This document shows, piece by piece, positions 7,490 to 17,148 of a DNA stretch of 32,772 bases (its first letter is position 1; every line of letters starts with the position of its first letter). Source of the DNA: Planctomycetota bacterium (GTDB taxonomy: Bacteria; Planctomycetota; UBA1135; GCA-002686595); NCBI GenBank assembly GCA_026692705.1, contig JAPLOE010000221.1, positions 1 to 32,772 of the forward strand. The letters run 5' to 3'. Below the pieces are notes generated by a model. It was not told where the DNA came from. It saw nothing but the letters and a program-made list of their open reading frames with translations, and ran no database searches. The position numbers and the translations under genes are program-made.

Positions 7490-9142
7490 GTGCTCGAGCC
7501 TCCCTCGCGTCCCCCGCGCTGGCTAGCGGCCGCGGTCCTCGTCTATGCGCTGCTGATGGCGGCGTTTGGCAATGGCGCGGCGCGGCCGCTCGAGGCCCAC
7601 GAGGCATTTGTCGCGCGCTCGGCGACGGAAATGCTGCGCCGCGACGACTGGATCCTGCCCTATTTCAATGGCGAGCCGCGCCTGCAGAAGCCGCCGCTCA
7701 ATTATTGGGGCGCGATTGCCGCGCACGAGCTCGTCGGAGCGCCGCAGGCCGAGACCGTGAGCGAGAACCAGGCGCGCGCGCCGTCCGCGCTCGGCGGAGT
7801 GTTGATGGTGCTGCTGACGATGCTGCTCGCGCGCACGCTCGGCTTCCGGCCGCTCGCCGCAGCGTTGTCGGGTGCGCTGCTCGCGAGCTCGACCGCGTTC
7901 CTCGATTGGTCGCACAACGCGCAACCGGAGATGCTCTACGCGGCCCTGTGCACGCTGGAGCTGCTCGGCTTCGCGCAAGCGTGGGTCGCTGCTCGCGAAG
8001 GTCGTTCGACGCTGCCGGGTTGCCTGCTCGCATGGACCGGCGCCGGGCTCGCCGTGCTCGCCAAAGGCCCGCTCCTGCCGGGATTCCTGCTCGCTGGAGC
8101 GACGCTCGCCAGCTGGCTCGCGCGCGACGCACGTCCCCGCCCGCGCCGCAACTTGCGTCCGCTGCTCGGCCTCACGCTCGTGCTCGCCTTCGTGCTGCCG
8201 TGGGTCGCGCTGGTCGTGCACCGCGAGCCGCAAGCGCCCGAGTTCTGGCGCAGCCAGATGTTCGATCGCACGGGCGGAGTGCATTCGGCCTGGTGGCAGC
8301 CGCTCAAGTTCTTCTACGTGACGGCCCTCGCGAAGCTCGCGGCGCCGTGGTCGTTGCTCGCCTTCGCCGGACTGATCTGGGGCTGGCGCACGCGTTCGAA
8401 CGAGCGACTCCATGCGCGCTGGCTCGCGTGGGTGTTCGTCGTGCCGCTGGTCGTGCTCGGCTTCTCGGCGCGCCCGAAGGGTTATTACCTGCTGCCGGCG
8501 CTCGCGCCCTTGTTCGTGCTGATGGCGGAAACGGCCTGCGTCGCGTTCGACACGTTGCGCGAGCAGTCCCCGCGCTGGGTGCGCAACGTACTGCGAGTGC
8601 ACGCGGGAGTCGCCTTCGCCGCCGCGGCGGCCTTGTTCCTCTACCTGCTGCTGCGGCCGAGCGCGTTCGGTGCGCGACCGCTGACCGACGGCCTCGGAGC
8701 GCTGCTCGCGATCGTCGCCGCCGGAGCCGCCGTCGACGCGCTGCGCCACACGTCGTCGCAACCGCGCCGCACCGCCATCGGAGCCGGCCTCGCCCTCGCG
8801 GCCCTGATGCTCGGCGCCTCGGTCGCCGCCGTCGATCCGCGCAGCGCACGCTACGAGGACGCGCTGATGGCGCAGCAAGTCGGCGAGCGCGCTCCCCACG
8901 ACCTGCCGCTCTACCTGCTGAGTGGCAACGCGCAGGTGCTCACCTACTACGCCGACCGTTGTGTCGAGCAGGTGACGCCCGAGCAGCTCGCCGAGCATCT
9001 CGCGACCGTCCCCGACGCCTTCGTGCTCGCCACTCCCGACGAGATCCGCTCGACCGGCCTCGACGGCGAGGTCGTGCTCGAAGGCAAGAGCGACGACGAC
9101 ACGTTCGTGCTGCTCGACATCGAGCCGCGCCGCGAGCGCTGA
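7490..9142 (+). CDS. GT39/ArnT-like membrane glycosyltransferase
   Basis: This 550-residue polytopic protein has ~10-11 hydrophobic helices in its first ~440 residues and a soluble C-terminal domain. The N-terminal region matches dolichyl-phosphate-mannose mannosyltransferase/ArnT-type GT-C enzymes: EAHEAFVARSATEML, then DDWILPYFNGEPRLQKPPLNYW, the substrate loop with KPPL. Those enzymes use a polyprenyl-phosphate sugar donor and transfer to lipid A or proteins at the outer face of the inner membrane. In most relatives the first acidic pair reads DE; here it is EAHE. A basic motif (RPKGYYLLPALAPLFVLMAE) lies near residue 325. The start is GTG at 7490. The gene is convergent with the next one, with only two bases between stops. 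Acceptor and donor cannot be told. Confidence 0.85.
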   Translation: MLEPPSRPPRWLAAAVLVYALLMAAFGNGAARPLEAHEAFVARSATEMLRRDDWILPYFNGEPRLQKPPLNYWGAIAAHELVGAPQAETVSENQARAPSALGGVLMVLLTMLLARTLGFRPLAAALSGALLASSTAFLDWSHNAQPEMLYAALCTLELLGFAQAWVAAREGRSTLPGCLLAWTGAGLAVLAKGPLLPGFLLAGATLASWLARDARPRPRRNLRPLLGLTLVLAFVLPWVALVVHREPQAPEFWRSQMFDRTGGVHSAWWQPLKFFYVTALAKLAAPWSLLAFAGLIWGWRTRSNERLHARWLAWVFVVPLVVLGFSARPKGYYLLPALAPLFVLMAETACVAFDTLREQSPRWVRNVLRVHAGVAFAAAAALFLYLLLRPSAFGARPLTDGLGALLAIVAAGAAVDALRHTSSQPRRTAIGAGLALAALMLGASVAAVDPRSARYEDALMAQQVGERAPHDLPLYLLSGNAQVLTYYADRCVEQVTPEQLAEHLATVPDAFVLATPDEIRSTGLDGEVVLEGKSDDDTFVLLDIEPRRER

Positions 9143-9144
9143 GT

Positions 9145-9582
9145 TCAGCGCGGCTTGGGCTTCGTGCGCGAGGCGCGCGCGACGGGCTTCTTGCGGGAAG
9201 GCTTGGCGGCGTCGCGCGGATCGCCGAGGCGTTCGTTGCAGTCGAAGGCGGCCTTGGCGAGCGCGCTGGCGGCGGCGGTGGAGATCGAATCACCTTCGCG
9301 CAGCTCGAGCGTGGCCATGTCGTACTTGCCGCCGGGCTTGAGGCGCGGCTCGAGCTCGAGGAACTGCTGGCCGCGCCAGAAGCCGTAGAGCACACGCTCG
9401 GCCTCGGCGCGGATCAGCATCGCGGGGCCGTTGTGGAGGTACACGAGGTGCCCCCACTTGAGCTTCTCCTTGAACGGACCGGCCGCGCGCACGGCCTTGC
9501 GCAGGCTGCGGACGAGCTTGAGCCGCCAGCCGTCGAGCGAGGCCACGTATTCGTCGGGCGTGGCGACTCCGGGGGTCTTCAT
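9145..9582 (-). CDS. DUF1801 (YdhG-like) protein
   Basis: The 145-residue product from the ATG at 9582 has the DUF1801/YdhG-like pattern: an N-terminal helix with TPDEYVASLDGWR and LVRSLRKAVRAAGP, then EKLKWGHLVYLHNGPAMLIRAEAERVLYGFWRG, and a closing strand region with ATLELREGDSI. It ends in a basic tail (KPSRKKPVARASRTKPKPR), which may bind nucleic acid; that is inference. The biochemical role of the family is not known. It is convergent with the GT39 gene and divergent from the sulfotransferase gene, so it is probably transcribed alone. Confidence 0.78.
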   Translation of the reverse strand: MKTPGVATPDEYVASLDGWRLKLVRSLRKAVRAAGPFKEKLKWGHLVYLHNGPAMLIRAEAERVLYGFWRGQQFLELEPRLKPGGKYDMATLELREGDSISTAAASALAKAAFDCNERLGDPRDAAKPSRKKPVARASRTKPKPR

Positions 9583-9708
9583 GGGCGCCAAGCTACCTGC
9601 CTGCGGGTGCCCAAGTGCCGTCCGGGGGAATGGAGCGCCCGGCCGCGCACGGATCCGCGCCAACGGGCCGATCCAAGGACACCCGTTCCCCGCACCGCGC
9701 AGGCCACC

Positions 9709-10572
9709 ATGCAGAACTCCGCCCTCCTCCGACCCAGCCCGACGCTCACCCCGCAGAGCCCCAAGATGCTGCCGGGCATGCTGCGGCCCTTCGAGCGCTC
9801 GGACTTCGCGCCGCTGCCCAAGGGCTGGCGCGCCGGGCCGCCGGACTTCGTCGCGGCTGGCTGTGGGCGCGCGGGTTCGACCTGGTGGTGGTCGCTGATC
9901 GAGCGCCATCCCAAGGTCGTGCCCAACCGGCTCGGCCAGAAGGAGCTGCACTACTTCTCGCACTTCGGCTGGAACGGGCCGACCGACGAGCAGGTCGAGG
10001 TCTACCGCGAGGCCTTCGCGGCGCCGCCGGGCTCGATCTGCGGCGACGGCACGTTCGCGTACCTCACGCACCCACTCAGCGTGCAGCACCTGTGGCGCGC
10101 GGCGCCGGAAACGCGGCTGATCGTGCTCCTGCGCAATCCGATCGACCGTTTCGTGTCGTCCTACGACCGCTTCCTGCGCCACCGCATGCGCTGGCTCGGC
10201 CTCGAGGGCGAGCGCGCGGTCGTGCAGCGCAACTACTCGCTGTGGGACGAGGCGCTGACGAGCTGCCTGTGCGCGGATGGCCTGCGGGCGGTGCAACGCC
10301 GCTGGCCGCGCGAGCGCGTGCTCGTGCTGCAGTACGAGCAGTGCCGCCGGAATCCGGAGCGTGAGCTCGCCCGCACCTACGAGTTCCTCGGGGTCGACCC
10401 GGAGTTCGTGCCCGAGGGCCTGCGCGAGGCGATCAACAAGGAAGAGCACGAGCTCGCTGGCCCCGACGCGGCGGCGCGCGAGCGGCTGGTCGAGCTCTTC
10501 GAGCGCGACGTCGCCGAGACCTGCCGGCTGTGCCCGGAGATCGACCGCAGCCTGTGGACCGACTTCGCCTGA
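9709..10572 (+). CDS. PAPS-dependent sulfotransferase family protein
   Basis: The 287-residue product from the ATG at 9709 carries both PAPS-binding signatures. The 5'-phosphosulfate loop is AAGCGRAGSTWWWSLIERHP (residues ~49-68). The 3'-phosphate-binding motif is LRNPIDRFVSSYDRF (R142 and following), with VLVLQYEQ further on. It should transfer sulfate from 3'-phosphoadenylyl sulfate to a hydroxyl or amino group of an unknown acceptor. No signal peptide is evident, so it is probably cytoplasmic. The sulfate-activation genes cysND/C are not in the window. The chosen start follows a CCACC stretch without a Shine-Dalgarno and gives a normal family length; a later in-frame Met at residue 20 or 24 is possible. 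The gene stands alone, upstream of clpB on the same strand. Confidence 0.85.
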   Translation: MQNSALLRPSPTLTPQSPKMLPGMLRPFERSDFAPLPKGWRAGPPDFVAAGCGRAGSTWWWSLIERHPKVVPNRLGQKELHYFSHFGWNGPTDEQVEVYREAFAAPPGSICGDGTFAYLTHPLSVQHLWRAAPETRLIVLLRNPIDRFVSSYDRFLRHRMRWLGLEGERAVVQRNYSLWDEALTSCLCADGLRAVQRRWPRERVLVLQYEQCRRNPERELARTYEFLGVDPEFVPEGLREAINKEEHELAGPDAAARERLVELFERDVAETCRLCPEIDRSLWTDFA

Positions 10573-10590
10573 GCCCGGTCCGAAGGCTGC

Positions 10591-10638
10591 CAATTTGGCT
10601 TCTCTTGGCGCCAAATTGACGCCAAAGCCTGCATTGGC
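10591..10638. promoter_or_regulatory. Cluster of five TTGGC/GCCAA half-sites before clpB
   Basis: In the 150-base gap between the sulfotransferase and clpB there is a perfect 9-bp inverted repeat CAATTTGGC (10591-10599) / GCCAAATTG (10610-10618) with a 10-base spacer. A further GCCAA lies at 10621-10625 and TTGGC at 10634-10638. An internal TTGGCGCCAA palindrome spans 10605-10614. The five half-sites start at 10595, 10605, 10610, 10621 and 10634, so they are roughly helically phased. The arrangement (9-bp arms around a short spacer) resembles the CIRCE layout, but the sequence is different. It could be a heat-shock operator for clpB, or a hairpin ending the sulfotransferase transcript; there is no T-run after it, so the operator reading is preferred. 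Confidence 0.45.
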
Positions 10639-10722
10639 GGGGTCAGGAAGCGGTCTGGAGGGCCTGCGGAAGGTCTGGAGCGGATTCTGGTCGCTGGTAC
10701 GGCGCTTGCCCTACTTCCGGGC

Positions 10723-13269
<2,547 letters not shown>

Positions 13270-13292
13270 CGAGCGACGCTCGGGACGGACTG

Positions 13293-13324
13293 CGATCGGT
13301 CAACGCCCGCGCGTTGGCCGATCG
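13293..13324. terminator. Hairpin between convergent genes
   Basis: A 14-bp stem (13293-13306 with 13311-13324, one G-T/G-U position) closes a 4-base CCGC loop in the 79-base gap between the convergent clpB (+) and the membrane protein gene (-). Neither flank has a T-run, so if it acts in termination it would be a non-canonical, possibly bidirectional, element. Confidence 0.4.
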
Positions 13325-13348
13325 GCATTTGGGAGGCCATCGTTTCGC

Positions 13349-14020
13349 TCAGGCGTCGCGCGTGAAGCGCTCGACCTCCTCGACATAACGCTGGGCGCGG
13401 CGAACGAACCAACCCGCGGCGCCACGTTCGAGCTTCTCGCGAAGCTCGGGCCGACGGCGGGACCAGACCATGAACCCGAGGGTCGCCAGCAGTCCCACGG
13501 CTCCGACAACGAGGTTCGCGATGACCCACGCGGGCAAGGGAGCGAAAGGATCCGCCGTCGCGCCCGCGCGGGCGAGGGACGTGATGGCGAGCAGCCACAG
13601 GATCCACCACGGCAGGCCGAGCCACGGGGACGAGCGCACACGGTGAGCTTGGAGCCGTGCGAGGCAACGCTGGATCTCGAGCACGGGCGCGGCGAAGTCG
13701 ACGGACCAAGCGAGGCGCCACTCCTGGATCGCGAGGCCGATCACGAGCACTCCGTACGCGTGCAACGCGAGGCCCGCCACGAGGTGGTAAGGCTCCGCAA
13801 AGTGCGCGAACCAGAAGCTTCCGGCGGCGATCGCGATCACGATTCCGCACAGGAGCTGCACCACGAGGCCGAGATAGATCGGGTAGAGATGCTGGTGCGC
13901 CTTGGCGAGCCGGTTCTGCGTGAAGAGGTGCAGCTGGAGCGCAGACTGCTGCTCGAGCTTGCGGTCGAGCGCCTTCCACGCGAGCTTGAGTTCGTCGAGT
14001 TCGATGGCTTGGGGCTTCAT
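13349..14020 (-). CDS. Four-helix membrane protein coupled to the sigma factor gene
   Basis: The 223-residue product has a soluble N-terminus of ~45 residues predicted as helix (ELDELKLAWKALDRKLEQQS). Four hydrophobic helices follow (residues ~47-68, ~78-97, ~132-150 and ~165-187), then a basic, amphipathic C-terminal tail. Its ATG overlaps the stop of the upstream sigma factor gene (ATGA), so both are made together. By position it would be expected to act as an anti-sigma or signalling partner. It lacks the HxxxCxxC zinc motif of ZAS anti-sigma factors, so this role is inference. No named family is recognised. Confidence 0.7.
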   Translation of the reverse strand: MKPQAIELDELKLAWKALDRKLEQQSALQLHLFTQNRLAKAHQHLYPIYLGLVVQLLCGIVIAIAAGSFWFAHFAEPYHLVAGLALHAYGVLVIGLAIQEWRLAWSVDFAAPVLEIQRCLARLQAHRVRSSPWLGLPWWILWLLAITSLARAGATADPFAPLPAWVIANLVVGAVGLLATLGFMVWSRRRPELREKLERGAAGWFVRRAQRYVEEVERFTRDA

Positions 14021-14529
14021 GGGTTGTGCGGGTCCGGGAAACGCGCGCGCAGGCGCAACTTCATGCGATGGATGCGGGTCGACACGTTGGACTCCGAGAG
14101 TCCGAGGATCTCGGCGATCTCGCGCTGCGGGCGGTCCTCGAGGTACAGCACGAGCAACGCGCGCTGCTGCGGGTCCAGCTCGGCGAGCACGCGCTCGAGC
14201 AACTGCAGGCCGCCGTCGCTCTCGCCTTCCGAGCGCGGATCCACGACCTCGGATTCGGCGCCCTCGAGCGGCTGCACTCGCGCACGCACGCCAGCGCGGC
14301 GCACCTGGGAGATCGCCACGTTGAGCGCGACCCGATACATCCAGGTCGTGAAGGACCGCGTCGGGTCGTGCCGGGCAAAGCTGCGCCAGAGCTCGACGGC
14401 GATTTCCTGCTCGAGATCGGCGCGGTCCGCGCCGTCGCGGGCATAGGAAGCCGCGATGCGCTTGACGATGCCACGATGCTCGGCCATCAGGGCCTCGAAG
14501 CGGTCAGCGCTGGGATCGGGACTGGCCAT
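14017..14529 (-). CDS. ECF-like RNA polymerase sigma factor
   Basis: This 170-residue sigma-70 family protein has only regions 2 and 4. Region 2 includes DLEQEIAVELWRSFARHD and the FTTWMYRVALNVAISQVRR helix (residues ~40-80). Region 4 includes LAELDPQQRALLVLYLEDR and the helix-turn-helix REIAEILGLSESNVSTRIHRMK (~115-160). It should direct RNA polymerase to a specific promoter set, possibly in response to a signal passed by the coupled membrane protein at 13349-14020. The start is the ATG at 14529; there is no good Shine-Dalgarno. An intrinsic terminator for the upstream gene lies just before it, so it should have its own promoter within 14530-14577. Confidence 0.88.
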   Translation of the reverse strand: MASPDPSADRFEALMAEHRGIVKRIAASYARDGADRADLEQEIAVELWRSFARHDPTRSFTTWMYRVALNVAISQVRRAGVRARVQPLEGAESEVVDPRSEGESDGGLQLLERVLAELDPQQRALLVLYLEDRPQREIAEILGLSESNVSTRIHRMKLRLRARFPDPHNP

Positions 14530-14577
14530 GGACGGACGATGATTCGCGCGACCCAGGCCCCGCCTCACACCCTTTCG

Positions 14578-14625
14578 GCAAAAAATGCCGCGAGGCCGGC
14601 GACCCAGAGGTCCGCCGGCCTCGCG
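14578..14625 (-). terminator. Strong intrinsic terminator for the 14679-16433 gene
   Basis: On the minus strand a perfect 13-bp GC-rich stem (14625-14613 pairing with 14601-14589) with an 11-base loop is followed two bases later by TTTTTT (14585-14580). It lies 54 bases past the stop of the large secreted protein gene and before the sigma factor gene, so it separates two transcription units. Confidence 0.9.
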
Positions 14626-14678
14626 TGACCTGCGCGGTCCGGGCGGCGTGGGAGCCGCGCGGAGCCGCTCGCCCTCGA

Positions 14679-16433
14679 TCAGGGCAACACGGTGAACTCG
14701 AGTGCGTTGGAGAGCAGCGTGTTGGTCGCGGAGCCCGGGTCGCGGCTCCAGGCTTGCAGGCGGACTTGCGTGCCGGCGAGGTGGAGGCCGGGGAGCAGCG
14801 TGCCGCGGAGTGCGCCGCTCGCGAAGGCGCCGTAGTCGAGCGCGAGCGAGCCGGAGCAGTCCGCACCGAGCGGATTTCCGCCGGAGAACAGCGCGGTCGT
14901 GCGCACGCGCGGCACGCCGACGCAGAGCGTTCCGCCGTGGAAAGGATTCGCGACCGCGCCGCCCGTGCCGACGAGGAAGTTCCCGGCGAGCTGGCTCGTC
15001 CACGGCGCGGCACGCACGGTGAAGCCGCTCGCGGCGCCCGCGCGCGGCGAGCCTTCGAAGGTGAGGCGCGGCGCGCAGCCGAGAGCACCCGGCATGCCGA
15101 CGCAGTAGCCCTGCGGCATCTCGCTCGCGTCGAAGCGCGCGAGCAGAGCATCCGTGTCGGTGAACGCACCCGCGCTCGCGTCTCGATAACCGGCGGCGAC
15201 GAAGTGGCGGTCGGGACCGAGTGCGAGCATGAACTGACTGTCGAACGAACCCGGCACCACCAGCGGCACGCTCCAGTTGAGCGTCGCGGAAGGTGCGAGC
15301 TCGAGCAGCGTCTCGCCGCCCTGGATCACCCACAGCTGCCCGGATTCCCCGACGACCGGATAGCTGGAGAACGCGACGGCGCCTGCGTACGGGAGCGAGA
15401 GCCCCGGTCCCAGCGCGAGTCCGGAAGTGAAGCGCCGCACGGTGAGTTCGTTGGGCGCGTTCGTGGTCACACGCTCGTTCGCGAGCAGCCACAGCGAGCC
15501 ATCCGGGTTGAACGCGACCGACTGCGCCACTGCGTACGGCTGCAGGGGCCCGACGTGATCGAGCAACACGCTGCCCGCGGAGTTCACGACGCGCAGCACC
15601 ACGCGCGTGTTCGCGAGCGGATCGACCAGGTACCCCGCAGCGGCGATGTTCCCGTTGGGACCGACCTCCAGCGTGAGGAACCGCCCCCAATCCTGCGGCG
15701 AGCTGAAGGGCAACAGCGTGTTCCAAACCATCGCCCCGGACGCCGCGATGCGAGCGACGGACAGACCGCCCGCCCCCTCGCCCACCGCGACGAAATCCCC
15801 ACCGGGCAGCCTTCGTGCCGCCACCATGTCGAACAACCCCGCCGCCGCCGCGGACTGAGTTCCGTGCGAGAGCACGTTGCCGTTCGCGTCGTAGCTGCGC
15901 ACGAACACGTTGTTGAACAGGTCGAGCATCCCGACGAACGAGAACGTGCCCGCGGGACCGAGGCTGCCGAAGCCGACGTCGTAGTCGTTCGCGGGACCGT
16001 TCACCTGCCGCGACCACAGGAACGTGCCGGTAGCGGACACCTTCGTGACCAGCGGGTCGGGGTTTCCTTGGGAAAGACCCACACGACCGGAGAAGTAGAC
16101 GTCCCCGGCGGGATCGAAGTGCACGTCGAAGTAGCGCACGTCCGCGTTGGGCGCGGGCGAGATCGTCCACAGCGGAGTTCCCGCGGCCGACGTGCGGTGC
16201 AACTCCGTCCGCCGCTGCCACATGTGCGTCACCGGATCGAGAAACGCGTGGTCGCTCGCCCAGATCACGTCACCGTTGCTCGCCAGCGCGAGCGCGGTCA
16301 CGGAATCCAGCGACCCAGGCGGCAGCGCCGTGGTCGAGTACGTCTGGCGCCAGTCGGGCTGGACCTGCGCCAGAAGGGGTCCGCAGCAGAACACGGCCAG
16401 ACCGAAAGCAGCGGAGAGCGAAGTGCGCAGCAT
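14679..16433 (-). CDS. Large secreted beta-propeller-like protein with planctomycete C-terminal module
   Basis: The 584-residue product from the ATG at 16433 begins with a signal peptide (MLRTSLSAAFGLAVFCCGPLLAQ). Residues ~25-420 contain repeated blades of the type VTKVSATGTFLWSRQV, DFVAVGEGAGGLSVARI and AASGAMVWNTLLPF, typical of SBBP/PQQ-like propellers. The last ~150 residues (from GYCVGMPGALGCAPRL through FHGGTLCVG and CSGSLALDYGAF to ALEFTVLP) form a Cys-containing beta domain that I associate with many secreted proteins of marine planctomycetes; this is from memory and cannot be checked here. The function is unknown; cell-surface display is an inference. An upstream in-frame Met at 16517 would add 28 residues lacking a signal, so the later start is preferred. 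A strong terminator follows at 14578-14625. Confidence 0.85.
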   Translation of the reverse strand: MLRTSLSAAFGLAVFCCGPLLAQVQPDWRQTYSTTALPPGSLDSVTALALASNGDVIWASDHAFLDPVTHMWQRRTELHRTSAAGTPLWTISPAPNADVRYFDVHFDPAGDVYFSGRVGLSQGNPDPLVTKVSATGTFLWSRQVNGPANDYDVGFGSLGPAGTFSFVGMLDLFNNVFVRSYDANGNVLSHGTQSAAAAGLFDMVAARRLPGGDFVAVGEGAGGLSVARIAASGAMVWNTLLPFSSPQDWGRFLTLEVGPNGNIAAAGYLVDPLANTRVVLRVVNSAGSVLLDHVGPLQPYAVAQSVAFNPDGSLWLLANERVTTNAPNELTVRRFTSGLALGPGLSLPYAGAVAFSSYPVVGESGQLWVIQGGETLLELAPSATLNWSVPLVVPGSFDSQFMLALGPDRHFVAAGYRDASAGAFTDTDALLARFDASEMPQGYCVGMPGALGCAPRLTFEGSPRAGAASGFTVRAAPWTSQLAGNFLVGTGGAVANPFHGGTLCVGVPRVRTTALFSGGNPLGADCSGSLALDYGAFASGALRGTLLPGLHLAGTQVRLQAWSRDPGSATNTLLSNALEFTVLP

Positions 16434-16651
16434 CGGAATCCTCGCACCTCCCCCGGGACCAGGAGCATCGTCCGCGCCGGGGGAAGGTTGGAGGCGCGGG
16501 CGAGGTGGGAGGCTCACGTTGCGTTGCCGCGCAGGTGAACCGGTCCGAGAGAGCTAGGGCGCGACGGGTGCCGAGTAACACCAAAAGATCCTTGCGGCCC
16601 CAACCCGTTTGCAGCGCGCCCGCGTCCGGCGGCGCCGATCTCTCACGGAAC

Positions 16652-17116
16652 CTAGAGCGCGCTGACCATCAGGTGGCAGCGGAACTCGACCTGCACCTTC
16701 TGCAAGGCGCCGTCGCCTCCGGCCGTGGGCAGCTCGTGGCGCTGGCGAATCGTGTAGGGCTGCACGTCGGTGCCACCCGTCCGGCCGACGATGAACACGT
16801 AACCGCCGCTCCCGGTCGCGAGGTACGTGCCATCGACTTCACGGTGCGCGTAGGAGGCCTTCACGAGGTCGAGGCCGTGCCCCGCGGGCAGCACGCGCTT
16901 GGCGGCTTCGCGCGCCAGCGTGGCCTCGTCGGCTCCGTTGGCCACATCGCTCTCGGCGATGTCGATCGCGCTCGTCGCCAGCGCGAGCATCTCGCCGAGG
17001 AACGGCGGCGGCGTGAAGAGCACGCGCCGCGGCATGGGCACGAGCTGGTTCTCCAGGTCCGGCGTCACGTTCGGCGGAGCGCACTGCACCATCACCTTCA
17101 CGCGGAATTGAGGCAT
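16652..17116 (-). CDS. Hypothetical protein downstream of the kinase
   Basis: The 154-residue product from the ATG at 17116 has no signal peptide or membrane segment. It begins with a beta-strand (MPQFRVKVMVQC), then a Pro-rich section (VPMPRRVLFTPPPFLGEM), a helical part (residues ~40-90), and beta-strands near the C-terminus (GTYLATGSGGYVFIVGR; KVQVEFRCHLMVSAL). I do not recognise a family. It lies 32 bases after the kinase-SUMF1 gene on the same strand, so co-transcription and a link to that signalling protein are possible. Third-position GC matches neighbouring genes, supporting it as coding. Confidence 0.6.
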   Translation of the reverse strand: MPQFRVKVMVQCAPPNVTPDLENQLVPMPRRVLFTPPPFLGEMLALATSAIDIAESDVANGADEATLAREAAKRVLPAGHGLDLVKASYAHREVDGTYLATGSGGYVFIVGRTGGTDVQPYTIRQRHELPTAGGDGALQKVQVEFRCHLMVSAL

Positions 17117-17148
17117 GTTCGAGTACTTTCGAGTCGCTGCGGAACACG

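Noticed and set aside
7705-9708. Long plus-strand open frame running through the GT39 gene into the sulfotransferase
   Set aside because: The first ~668 codons are Arg/Ala-rich and lie in the wrong frame of the GT39 gene; only the part from the ATG at 9709 shows sulfotransferase motifs.
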